Positions 1-7,451 of a stretch of DNA of 64,000 nucleotides are shown piece after piece. Position numbers and translations under genes: made by a program. This stretch comes from Pseudaeromonas aegiceratis. GTDB taxonomy: Bacteria > Pseudomonadota > Gammaproteobacteria > Enterobacterales > Aeromonadaceae. The DNA is taken from assembly GCF_046254905.1 (NCBI RefSeq), contig NZ_CP158016.1, forward strand, positions 2,108,001 to 2,172,000, in the 5' to 3' direction. Numbering within the stretch: position 1 is the first letter of the stretch; each line of letters begins with the position of its first letter. The notes under the pieces were generated by a model. It ran no database searches and was not told where the DNA came from. It saw only the letters and a program-made list of their open reading frames with translations.

Positions 1-902
1 GTGTCCTTGAACAGATCGATGAAGGTGTTCACCAGGGAGGGGATGGTGATCTTGAGAGCCTGGGGCAGGATGATGAGTGCCATGGACTTCCAGTAGCTCA
101 GCGCCAGGGACTCCCCGGCCTCATATTGCCCCTTGGGAATGGCCTGCATGCCGCCACGAACCACCTCGGCAATATAGGCGGCCTCGAACAGCACTATGCC
201 GATCACCGCCCGCAGCAGCTTGTCCAACTCCACCTCCGCCGACATAAACAGCGGCAGCATCACAGAGGCCATAAACAGCACTGTGATGAGCGGCACCGCC
301 CGCCAGAACTCGATAAACACCACGCACAGGCTGTGGATCACCGGCATCTTGGAGCGCCGCCCCAGGGCCAGCAGTATGCCGATGGGCAGGGCGCCGCAGA
401 TGCCGACGGTGGCCAACAGCAGGGTCAGCATCAGGCCGCCCCAGTAGTGGGTGTCCACCACCGTCAAGCCAAAACCGCCGTGCAGCAGCCAGAGCACCAG
501 CAGGGGGAAGGGCACGAAGAAGAACAGGGCGAGCCAGCCCTTGGCCGGCGTCTTGGGATAGAGCAGCGCCGCCACCAGCAAGGCGCTGGCGGCAAAGACG
601 ATGTCTACCCGCCAGCGTTCCGCCTCGGGGTAGAAGCCATAGATAAACTGGGAGAAGCGGGTGTTGATAAACACCCAGCAGGCGCCACCTGACTCGCAGG
701 CATCGCGGCTGCTGCCCACCCAGTCGGCATGCAAAAAGCTCCACTGGAGCAGATGCCACAAGGGCGGGATCACCAGATAGAGCATCACCAGGGTCATGAT
801 GCCGTTGACCCAGCTGGAAAACAGATTACGTCTGAGCCAGCTGACCAGGCCCCCCTGGCGGCCCGGTGCCGGTTTGGCGTCGATAGTGTCGAATACGGCC
901 AT
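1..902 (-). CDS. aapM: Amino-acid ABC transporter permease AapM/YhdY (3' end cut by window edge)
   Basis: Inner-membrane permease of a broad-range polar amino-acid importer of the Aap/Bzt/Yhd type. About 300 codons are present; the C-terminus lies beyond base 1. The protein starts MAVFDTIDAKP, has hydrophobic N-terminal segments, a long insert typical of AapM, and the EAA-like loop EAGESLALSYWKSMALIILP, which contacts the ATPase. Its ATG follows the aapQ stop codon by one base, so the two are translationally coupled. The ATPase gene aapP is expected just beyond the left edge. The family assignment is firm; substrate range (acidic and neutral L-amino acids) is from known homologues. Confidence 0.9.
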   Translation of the reverse strand, partial: MAVFDTIDAKPAPGRQGGLVSWLRRNLFSSWVNGIMTLVMLYLVIPPLWHLLQWSFLHADWVGSSRDACESGGACWVFINTRFSQFIYGFYPEAERWRVDIVFAASALLVAALLYPKTPAKGWLALFFFVPFPLLVLWLLHGGFGLTVVDTHYWGGLMLTLLLATVGICGALPIGILLALGRRSKMPVIHSLCVVFIEFWRAVPLITVLFMASVMLPLFMSAEVELDKLLRAVIGIVLFEAAYIAEVVRGGMQAIPKGQYEAGESLALSYWKSMALIILPQALKITIPSLVNTFIDLFKD

Positions 903-903
903 G

Positions 904-2103
904 TTAGCGCTCCACCAATGCCTTCTTGGCGTTGTACACATTCATCAGGTAGGAGATCACCAGGCTGATGAGCAGATAGACCGCCATGGTCATGGCGATG
1001 ACTTCCACCGCCTGACCGGTCTGGTTCAGGGTGGTCCCCATAAACACGGACACCAGATCCGGATAACCGATGGCGGTGGCCAGGGAAGAGTTCTTGATCA
1101 GGTTCAAAAATTGGCTGGTGAGGGGCGGTATGATCACCCGCAGTGCCTGGGGCACGATCACGAGGCGCAGGGTCTGGCCATGGCTCAGCCCCAGGGATTC
1201 GGCCGCTTCGTGCTGCCCCTTGCTCACCGCCAGAATGCCAGAGCGGACTATCTCGGCGATAAAGGCTGCGGTGTAGATGGATAACGCCAGCAAGAGAGCC
1301 GCCAGCTCGGGGATAATCGTGATGCCACCCTTGAAGTTGAAGCCTTTGAGGGCCGGCAGATCCCACTGCAGCGGGGCACCCATGGCAAAAAAGTGCAGCA
1401 GAGGCAGCACGACGACGATCGCCAAGCCCACCCAGAAGGAGTGAAAGGTCTGGCCGGTCAGGCGCTGGCGCCGGCGCGCCCAGACGGACACGGCGATGGC
1501 CAGGCCGATGGCGACCGCCAGGCTTAAGCCAATCCAGCCGAAGCCGGCTTCCGGCACAGGTGACGGGATGTAGAGACCGCGGATATTGAGGAAGACCGCC
1601 TCCCCCAGGCTGATGCTCTGACGGGGCGTCGGCAGGGTGCGCAGCACCGCGAAGTACCAGAAGAAGATCTGCAGCAGCAGCGGAATGTTACGGAACAGCT
1701 CCACGTACACGGCCGCCAGCCGGCTGACCAGCCAGTTGCGGGACAGCCGCGCCACCCCCAGCACAAAGCCCAGGGCGGTGGCCAGCACTATGCCCAGCAC
1801 CGAGACCAGCAGGGTATTCAGCAGCCCCACCAGGAAGGTGCGGCCATAGGTATAGGTTTCGTCGTAGGGGATCAGACTCTGGATGATGCCAAATCCCGCC
1901 TTGTTGTCGAGAAAATGGAAGCCGGTGGAAATGCCACGGGTTTCCATGTTGTGAAAGGCGTTGCTCAGAAAGTAGTAGATGAAGCCCACCACAGCGGCGA
2001 TGGCCAGCACCTGGAACAGGATGGAGCGCACCCGACTGTTGTAAAACCAGCGCTCGCGGCGCGGCAGCCTGCTGATGAGGCCTGGCGTCAGTTCTATTGC
2101 CAT
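904..2103 (-). CDS. aapQ: Amino-acid ABC transporter permease AapQ/YhdX
   Basis: Second membrane subunit (399 aa) of the Aap-type importer, forming a heterodimer with AapM. It has several hydrophobic segments, the motif EVVRSG-like EIVRSGILAVSKGQHEAAES, and the coupling-loop sequence EAAESLGLSHGQTLRLVIVP near residues 305-325. The long periplasmic insertion between the first segments is usual for AapQ/BztB and makes it larger than a HisM-type permease. The ATG is preceded by AGGAAACC. It lies between aapJ (83 nt upstream, with an attenuator-like hairpin) and aapM (1 nt downstream). Confidence 0.92.
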   Translation of the reverse strand: MAIELTPGLISRLPRRERWFYNSRVRSILFQVLAIAAVVGFIYYFLSNAFHNMETRGISTGFHFLDNKAGFGIIQSLIPYDETYTYGRTFLVGLLNTLLVSVLGIVLATALGFVLGVARLSRNWLVSRLAAVYVELFRNIPLLLQIFFWYFAVLRTLPTPRQSISLGEAVFLNIRGLYIPSPVPEAGFGWIGLSLAVAIGLAIAVSVWARRRQRLTGQTFHSFWVGLAIVVVLPLLHFFAMGAPLQWDLPALKGFNFKGGITIIPELAALLLALSIYTAAFIAEIVRSGILAVSKGQHEAAESLGLSHGQTLRLVIVPQALRVIIPPLTSQFLNLIKNSSLATAIGYPDLVSVFMGTTLNQTGQAVEVIAMTMAVYLLISLVISYLMNVYNAKKALVER

Positions 2104-2140
2104 CTTGGTTTCCTGCAGTTGCTAAAGACAGATTTGAACT

Positions 2141-2162
2141 GAGGCCGGCCGAGGCCGGCCTC
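2141..2162 (-). terminator. Attenuator-like hairpin between aapJ and aapQ
   Basis: Perfect 8-bp G+C-only inverted repeat (GAGGCCGG / CCGGCCTC) with a 6-nt loop in the aapJ-aapQ gap and no U-run. Such hairpins after binding-protein genes normally stabilise the upstream mRNA or reduce readthrough, giving more binding protein than permease. Confidence 0.6.
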
Positions 2163-2186
2163 CATAGTGCTTAGCAAACGGCGTGC

Positions 2187-3215
2187 TTAGCGAATGGGCG
2201 GGGCATACATGAAGCCACCCTGGTTCCACAGGGCGTTGATGCCGCGGGCGATCTTGAGCGGTGAGCCGGCGCCGACGTTGCGTTCGAACACTTCGCCGTA
2301 GTTACCCACCTGCTTGACGATCTGGTAACCCCAGTCGGCCTTGGCACCCAGCACGGTACCGGTGGGTTCTTCCAGACCCAGCAGACGACGCACGTCGGCG
2401 TTGTTGGACTTCTTCATCTCGTCCACGTTCTTGCTGGTCACACCCAACTCTTCGGCGTTCACCATGGCGAACAGAGTCCACTTCACCAGGGTTTCCCACT
2501 GATCGTCACCCTGACGTACCACGGGACCCAGGGGTTCCTTGGAGATCACCTCTGGCAGCACCAGGGCTTCCTCAGGCTGAGACAGCTTGATGCGCAGGGC
2601 ATACAGTTGAGACTGGTCAGAGGTCAGTACGTCACAACGACCGGACTCGAAGCCCTTGACAGTCTGATCGGAGGTATCGAACACCACGGGGGTGTACTTC
2701 ATGCCCAGCACGCGGAAGTAGTCCGCCAGGTTCAGCTCTGTGGTAGTCCCGGCCTGGATACAGACGGCGGCGCCATCCAGCTCCTTGGCACTCTTCACAC
2801 CCAGCCCCTTCTTCACCAGGAAGCCTTGGCCGTCATAGTAGTTGGTGGAGGTAAAGCTCAGACCCAGGGTGGCATCGCGGCTCAGGGTCCAGGTGGTGTT
2901 GCGAGAGAGCATGTCCACTTCGCCGGATTGCAGCGCGGTGAAGCGCTCCTTGGCATTCAGGGGGATGTACTTGACCTTGGTGGCATCACCGAATACGGCA
3001 GCGGCCACGCCACGGCACATGTCCACGTCCATCCCTTCCCAGGTGCCTTTGGCGTTGGGGTTAGAGAAACCCGGCAGACCGTCGCTGACACCGCACTGCA
3101 GCTCGCCGCGCTTGAGCACCTGAGCCAGGGTATCGCCGGAGGCGGCTTGAGCACCGGTGGTCATGAGCAGGCCAGCTGCAACTGCCAGCGCCGCGAGAGT
3201 TTGCTTATTCACCAT
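2187..3215 (-). CDS. aapJ: Periplasmic amino-acid-binding protein AapJ/YhdW
   Basis: Substrate-binding protein (342 aa) of the Aap importer, in the periplasm. The chosen ATG (MVNKQTLAALAVA) follows GGAAGAATCT and gives a normal Sec signal peptide cleaved after AQA; a longer reading frame from 3272 would bury the signal and is rejected. The mature protein has the SBP family 3 pattern: TLAQVLKRGELQCGVSDG at its start, GFSNPNAKGTWEGMDVDMCR, then FTALQSGEVDMLSRNTTWT and the Arg/Asp ligand-contact regions. First gene of aapJQM(P). See the upstream site for probable nitrogen control. Confidence 0.93.
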   Translation of the reverse strand: MVNKQTLAALAVAAGLLMTTGAQAASGDTLAQVLKRGELQCGVSDGLPGFSNPNAKGTWEGMDVDMCRGVAAAVFGDATKVKYIPLNAKERFTALQSGEVDMLSRNTTWTLSRDATLGLSFTSTNYYDGQGFLVKKGLGVKSAKELDGAAVCIQAGTTTELNLADYFRVLGMKYTPVVFDTSDQTVKGFESGRCDVLTSDQSQLYALRIKLSQPEEALVLPEVISKEPLGPVVRQGDDQWETLVKWTLFAMVNAEELGVTSKNVDEMKKSNNADVRRLLGLEEPTGTVLGAKADWGYQIVKQVGNYGEVFERNVGAGSPLKIARGINALWNQGGFMYAPPIR

Positions 3216-3694
3216 AGATTCTTCCCTGCACATAATGAGTTGTTGACCTAGGACCCCGGGTAAGGCGTCCATCGTGGCAGGCCATCAAGAAGCCGAGAAA
3301 ACCGACGCTTCCACATGGCTTGTCCTGTCTATCGCAATTAGCGGGCCAACTTTTTAGGGCTTACGGGACAGGGAAAACGGGTAACGCGGCAGGTGGCGCA
3401 CCAAAATAGCGCCCCACCCCGATCCCTGACTAACCAGTGTGATGAAATAGGGTATTCCCGGGGATTTATTGGTTATATATGCATCTTGATGCACCAAGTA
3501 ACATCAACACAACCTATAGACTCTGGCTTTGCCAGCAGGAAATCAGGCCACCTTCCAGGCGCTGTGGCATCCGGCCCACGATGAGGATGAGCAACCGCGA
3601 CGGGAGGCGGAAGCAGAAACCTGCCCGGCGCGCAACCAGGCACCGGGCAAGATAACGGAAGCGAGACGGCCGGCCGTTCACCAGCCGGTGAGGC
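3216..3694. other. Intergenic region upstream of aapJ
   Basis: 479 bases with no convincing gene; the short ORFs here lack ribosome sites and family resemblance. It holds the candidate sigma-54 promoter of aapJ (3333-3348) and, further upstream, two GCACCA half-sites like those of NtrC (3398-3403 and 3491-3496). It also holds the 3' side of the convergent-free pseudouridine synthase gene. Confidence 0.6.
3333..3348 (-). promoter_or_regulatory. Candidate sigma-54 (-24/-12) promoter of aapJ
   Basis: Leftward TGGCCCGCTAATTGCG matches the RpoN consensus TGGCACG-N4-TTGCW at 9 of 11 fixed positions, including the essential GG and GC dinucleotides at the correct 10-nt spacing. Expected start site is about 105 nt before the aapJ ATG. 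NtrC-like GCACCA half-sites lie about 50 and 145 nt upstream, a normal enhancer distance. Amino-acid uptake operons of this kind are often nitrogen-regulated; this is inference from sequence. Confidence 0.5.
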
Positions 3695-4351
3695 TCAGCC
3701 CAGCGCGGGGGCGGCGGTGTGCCAGCCGGTCGGCAATTCGACAAACCCCTGGCCCGCAGCAGGCGCCACCTCGAACCGCCATGGCTCACCGCCATAGACA
3801 AGGCTAAGTCGCCAGGCGTGCAGGTAGACCCGATCCGCCGGGCTGCCGCCATACAGGGCATCCCCCAGGATCGGGGCCCCCAGGCTCTTCATGGCCACCC
3901 GCAACTGGTGGGTCTTGCCGGTGAGCGGACTCAGGAAAAACAGCCGCCGCCCCGCCCCCAGGCTCAGGGAGGTGAAGCGGGTGATGGCGGGATTCTCCTG
4001 GCTGCGGGTCAACAGCCAGGCGCCGCGCCGCCCCTTGGCCATGTCGCCTTGGATCAGACCCTGCTTCTTCTTCGGTTTGTGATCGCTGATGGCCAGATAC
4101 TGCTTCTTCACCTGGCGCTGTGCGAAGGCCTGGCTCAAGGCCTGATTGGCCGCCTTGTGCCGCGCCACCAGCAGCAGGCCGGAGGTGACCTTGTCCAGCC
4201 GGTGTACGGGGTACAGTTCCAGCCCCAGCTGCTGTCGGGCCAGGTTGATGAGCCCAGGCTCGCCGGCCTCATCATGAATGCCCATGCCGGGCGCCTTGTG
4301 CAGCACCAAGAAATCCGGGTGGGTAAAACACACACTGAAGGCCGACGCCAT
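3695..4351 (-). CDS. RluA-family RNA pseudouridine synthase
   Basis: A 218-aa member of the RluA family (short proteobacterial subgroup), which isomerises uridine to pseudouridine in RNA. The catalytic loop HRLDKVTSGLLL is at residues 50-61 with Asp53 as nucleophile. Further family motifs are KKQYLAI, the TGKTHQLRVAMKSLGAPILGD block and LHAWRL near the C-terminus. There is no S4 domain. The ATG at 4351 has GGAGCAGGAATC before it. A longer in-frame ORF to 4504 is only readthrough of the tRNA-Ser gene and is not used. The RNA target cannot be inferred. Confidence 0.88.
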   Translation of the reverse strand: MASAFSVCFTHPDFLVLHKAPGMGIHDEAGEPGLINLARQQLGLELYPVHRLDKVTSGLLLVARHKAANQALSQAFAQRQVKKQYLAISDHKPKKKQGLIQGDMAKGRRGAWLLTRSQENPAITRFTSLSLGAGRRLFFLSPLTGKTHQLRVAMKSLGAPILGDALYGGSPADRVYLHAWRLSLVYGGEPWRFEVAPAAGQGFVELPTGWHTAAPALG

Positions 4352-4390
4352 GATTCCTGCTCCCTTTACGCCTGGCGGCGCCCATAGCAA

Positions 4391-4416
4391 AAGAGCGAGC
4401 CCTAAGGCTCGCTCTT
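4391..4416 (-). terminator. Terminator of tRNA-Ser(UGA)
   Basis: Leftward stem AAGAGCGAGCC / GGCTCGCTCTT with loop TTAG or CTAA, followed by a short U-run, directly after the tRNA 3' end. Confidence 0.7.
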
Positions 4417-4422
4417 CATATC

Positions 4423-4510
4423 TGGCGGAGGGGGTGGGATTTGAACCCACGGATGGTCGCCCATCGACGGTTTTCAAGACCGTTGCATTAAGCCGCTCTG
4501 CCACCCCTCC
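4423..4510 (-). tRNA. serT: tRNA-Ser(UGA)
   Basis: 88-nt class II tRNA with a 7-bp acceptor stem GGAGGGG / CCCCTCC, discriminator G and encoded CCA. The anticodon arm GGTCTTGAAAACC carries UGA, there is a long variable arm (CGATGGGCGACCATCG region), and the T loop is GTTCAAATC. It reads UCA-type serine codons. It is transcribed leftward ahead of the pseudouridine synthase gene but has its own promoter and terminator. Confidence 0.97.
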
Positions 4511-4522
4511 GGCTTGGGGCGC

Positions 4523-4551
4523 ATACTACAAAGCCCATGGCAGCTTGTAAA
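4523..4551 (-). promoter_or_regulatory. Sigma-70 promoter of tRNA-Ser(UGA)
   Basis: Leftward -35 TTTACA (4546-4551) and -10 TAGTAT (4523-4528) are separated by exactly 17 nt. They are followed by the G+C-rich discriminator GCGCCCC, the hallmark of stringently controlled stable-RNA promoters. The start site would be only a few nucleotides from the mature tRNA 5' end. Confidence 0.75.
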
Positions 4552-4690
4552 TAGTCCGCCTGATTTGGGTGGTCAGTTTGCCTACGCTTTAGACAACTGC
4601 CGACTGATTTGCACCGTTCCGGTTGAAATCCCATCACTTCGTCGCCACATTAGAGGGGGTACACCGCCCTTTTTGATGGAGCCCATCACG

Positions 4691-5347
4691 ATGCAACCGA
4701 GTCAAGTGCTTACCCAGCGCCATACCCTGGCCCTGGAAACCAGCAGCGTATTGCGTAATACCTACCTGCTGCTCTCCCTCACCCTGGCCTTCTCCGCCCT
4801 GACCGCCTGGTTCAGTGCCGCCATGGGCCTGCCACGCCCCGGCCTGCTGATCTCCCTGGTGGGCTGCTATGGCCTGATGTTCCTCACCGAGCGCAACCGC
4901 AACAGCCCCCTGGGTCTGGTGTTTGCCTTCGGCTTCACCGGCTTCATGGGCTACATCCTGGGCCCCTTGCTGAACCTGGTGGTGGCCACCCAGGGCATGG
5001 AGCTGGTGATGACCGCCCTGGGCGGTACCGCGGCCACCTTCCTGGCCCTGTCCGCCTATGTACTGGTCACTCGCAAGGACATGTCCTTCCTGGGCGGCAT
5101 GATGATGGCCGGTTTCGTGGTGCTGGTGGTGATGATGATCGCCGGCTTCTTCATCCACGCCCCGGCCCTGCACCTGGCCATGAGCGCCCTATTCATCCTG
5201 TTCTCCAGCGGGGCCATCCTGATGCAGACCAGCGCCATCGTCCATGGCGGCGAGCGTAACTACATCTCCGCCACCATCAGCCTGTATGTCTCCATCTACA
5301 ACATCTTCGTCAGCCTGCTCAGCCTGTTGGGCATGAGCCGCGACTAA
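4691..5347 (+). CDS. yccA: Bax inhibitor-1/YccA family membrane protein
   Basis: A 218-aa integral membrane protein with about seven hydrophobic segments, very like E. coli YccA (VLRNTYLLLSLTLAFSA, LMFLTERN, GFTGFMGYILGPLLN, YVLVTRKDMSFLGGM, and the end IYNIFVSLLSLLGMSRD). In E. coli YccA is a substrate and modulator of the FtsH protease that protects SecY from degradation when the translocon jams. The ATG at 4691 places VLRNTY at residue 20 exactly as in E. coli and has TGGAG 9 nt upstream, so it is preferred to the ATG at 4676. Confidence 0.93.
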   Translation: MQPSQVLTQRHTLALETSSVLRNTYLLLSLTLAFSALTAWFSAAMGLPRPGLLISLVGCYGLMFLTERNRNSPLGLVFAFGFTGFMGYILGPLLNLVVATQGMELVMTALGGTAATFLALSAYVLVTRKDMSFLGGMMMAGFVVLVVMMIAGFFIHAPALHLAMSALFILFSSGAILMQTSAIVHGGERNYISATISLYVSIYNIFVSLLSLLGMSRD

Positions 5348-5398
5348 GGCCACCGGGGATGCGGCCACGAAAAGGCCGCTTCCTTATACCATTCCCCC

Positions 5399-5425
5399 AG
5401 GGCCGGTTCGCCGGCCCTGTCTTTT
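5399..5425 (+). terminator. Terminator of yccA
   Basis: 8-bp stem AGGGCCGG / CCGGCCCT closed by a stable TTCG tetraloop and followed by GTCTTTT. A second weaker hairpin (GCGGCC / GGCCGC) precedes it at 5361-5379. Confidence 0.7.
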
Positions 5426-5434
5426 GGCGCCATC

Positions 5435-5910
5435 ATGCCCCCCATTCCAGACCCGATTGCCGAGTTCCTGCTACAGCACCATGTGCTGAGCCTGGCCACC
5501 CAGGACGAAGACGGCCTGTGGGCCGCCAGCTGTTTCTACGCCACCGACCTGGCCCAGGGTCGCGTGCTGCTGCTCAGCAGCCTCAGCACCCGCCATGGCG
5601 CCGCCATGCTGCAAGCCCCCTCGTGGCCGGCACCATCAGCGGCCAGCCCGAGACCCTCACCGAGATCGTCGGGGTGCAGTTCACCGCCCTGGCCACCCCC
5701 TTGTATGCGGTCGACGCCAAGGCTGCCCTGGCGCTGTACTGCCGGCGCCATCCCCTGGCCCGCCTGGGCCGGCATCAGATCTGGAGCCTGAGCCTGCAAA
5801 GCCTCAAGCACACCAGCAACCGCTGGGTGTTTGGCCAGAAGACCCATTGGCAGCGCCAGACCGCCGGCGACCCGGCCCAAGCGGTTGATGACCTGGACAA
5901 AAGCCAGTAG
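5435..5910 (+). pseudogene. yhbP: YhbP-like (UPF0306, FMN-binding split-barrel) gene with a -1 frameshift
   Basis: Together two reading frames reproduce an E. coli YhbP-type protein of about 157 aa. The first frame gives IAEFLLQHHVLSLATQDEDG through STRHGAAML. The second gives VAGTISGQPETLTEIVGVQF to WVFGQKTHWQRQ and a stop at 5908-5910. Between the His of TRH and VAGT there are 26 nt, where E. coli has 9 codons (27 nt), so one base is missing, probably in the CCCCC run near 5612-5618. Either the gene is inactivated or this is a sequencing error. No canonical slippery site is present. YhbP is a small protein of unknown physiological role. Confidence 0.75.
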
Positions 5911-5960
5911 TGTGACGCCATCTACTGTGGGGCCTTGCGCTCCTCCGCCCGGATTCTATC

Positions 5961-7361
5961 GTGTCTCAATCTACATCAACGCCCACTCTCGCCCATACCG
6001 GTACCGGTGCCGATGGCGTGCCCATGCCCCAGCGCATCGGCGCCATCCTGGCCATCGCCTGCGGCATCATGCTGGCGGTGCTGGATGCCAGCATAGTCAA
6101 CGTGGCCCTGCCCACCATCGCCGATGAGCTGCACACCAGTGCCGGCGCCTCCATCTGGATCGTCAGCGCCTATCAGCTGACCATCACCATGGCGCTGCTC
6201 TCCCTCTCCTCCTTGGGGGACATCATCGGCTACCGCAAGGTGTATCTGGCAGGCCTCATCCTGTTCACCCTGATGTCCATCAACTGCGCCCTGTCCGACA
6301 GCCTGTTGGGCCTCACCCTGGCCCGGGTGCTGCAAGGCCTGGGGGCCGCCGCCCTGATGAGCGTCAACACAGCCCTGGTGCGCCTCATCTACCCCAAGAG
6401 CAGGCTGGGCCGTGGCATGGGGCTCAACGCCCTGGTGGTCTCGGTGGCGGCGGCCGCCGGCCCCACTGTGGCGGCCGGCGTGCTGGCGGTGGCCTCCTGG
6501 CAGTGGCTGTTTGCCATCAATGTGCCCATCGGCATCCTGGCCTTGGTGCTGGGGCTGCGTTACCTGCCTGGTAACTGTGGCGCCGAAAACCACAGGTTCG
6601 ACAAGATCAGTGGCCTGCTCAACGCCCTCACCTTCGGTCTGTTCTTCATTGCCCTGAACGGCCTGGCCCATCACCAGCCCCTGTGGCTCACCGCCCTGGA
6701 GCTGGTGGGCACCCTGCTGGTCGGCCTCATCTTCGTGCGGCGCCAGCTCAGTCAGCCTTATCCCCTGCTGCCGGTGGATCTGCTGCGCATCCCGGTGTTC
6801 GCCCTGTCCATCGCCACCTCCATCGCCTCCTTTACCGCCCAGATGCTGGCCATGGTGTCCGTGCCCTTCTACCTGCAGCGCACCATGGGACTGAGCGAGA
6901 TCGAAACCGGCCTGCTGCTGACCCCCTGGCCCATCGCCACCATGTTGCTGGCCCCCATCGCCGGCCGGCTCATCGAGCGCTTTCATGCCGGACTCCTGGG
7001 AGCCATCGGCCTAGGGGTGTTTGCCCTCGGGCTGTTCGGCCTGGCATCCCTCCCCGCCCAGCCCAGTTATCTGGCCATCTGCCTGTGCATGTTCATCAGC
7101 GGCGCAGGCTTTGGCCTGTTCCAGTCGCCGAACAACCACACCATCATCAGCTCGGCCCCCCGCCATCGCAGCGGCGGTGCCAGCGGCATGCTAGGCACAG
7201 CCCGCCTGGTGGGACAGACCACGGGGGCGGCCCTGGTGGCCCTGTCCTTCAACTTCCTGCCCACCGGCGGCACCCACGCCTGTCTCATTACCGCCGGTTG
7301 CTTTGCCAGCCTGGCCGCCCTGGTGAGCAGCCTGCGGATCCGCCAGCCCCGGCCGCTCTGA
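5961..7361 (+). CDS. MFS drug/solute exporter, DHA2 family
   Basis: A 466-aa major facilitator of the drug:H+ antiporter-2 type (EmrB/SmvA-like), predicted to export toxic compounds across the inner membrane. Family motifs are LDASIVNVALPTIADEL in the first helix (motif D1-like), SLGDIIGYRKVYLAG (motif A) after helix 2, LARVLQGLGAAALMSVNTAL, and a motif C-like GPTVAAGVLAVASWQW. The start is a GTG; an ATG at 6024 would remove a non-conserved leader and cannot be excluded. No regulator or membrane-fusion partner is adjacent, so the substrate is unknown. Confidence 0.88.
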   Translation: MSQSTSTPTLAHTGTGADGVPMPQRIGAILAIACGIMLAVLDASIVNVALPTIADELHTSAGASIWIVSAYQLTITMALLSLSSLGDIIGYRKVYLAGLILFTLMSINCALSDSLLGLTLARVLQGLGAAALMSVNTALVRLIYPKSRLGRGMGLNALVVSVAAAAGPTVAAGVLAVASWQWLFAINVPIGILALVLGLRYLPGNCGAENHRFDKISGLLNALTFGLFFIALNGLAHHQPLWLTALELVGTLLVGLIFVRRQLSQPYPLLPVDLLRIPVFALSIATSIASFTAQMLAMVSVPFYLQRTMGLSEIETGLLLTPWPIATMLLAPIAGRLIERFHAGLLGAIGLGVFALGLFGLASLPAQPSYLAICLCMFISGAGFGLFQSPNNHTIISSAPRHRSGGASGMLGTARLVGQTTGAALVALSFNFLPTGGTHACLITAGCFASLAALVSSLRIRQPRPL

Positions 7362-7451
7362 CCCCCCGCCTCTGCCCCAGTACACAGGGGCAGAGTTGTG
7401 ATCCACCGCATGCTATACTGCCGCCCATTCATTTCCCGATAGGATATTCCC

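Noticed and set aside
4352..4504. 51-residue N-terminal extension of the pseudouridine synthase
   Set aside because: It is translation through the tRNA-Ser(UGA) gene; the real ATG at 4351 has its own ribosome site.
5605..5625. Programmed -1 ribosomal frameshift in the yhbP-like gene
   Set aside because: No X-XXY-YYZ heptamer in the correct frame and no following pseudoknot was recognised; a base loss or sequencing error is simpler.
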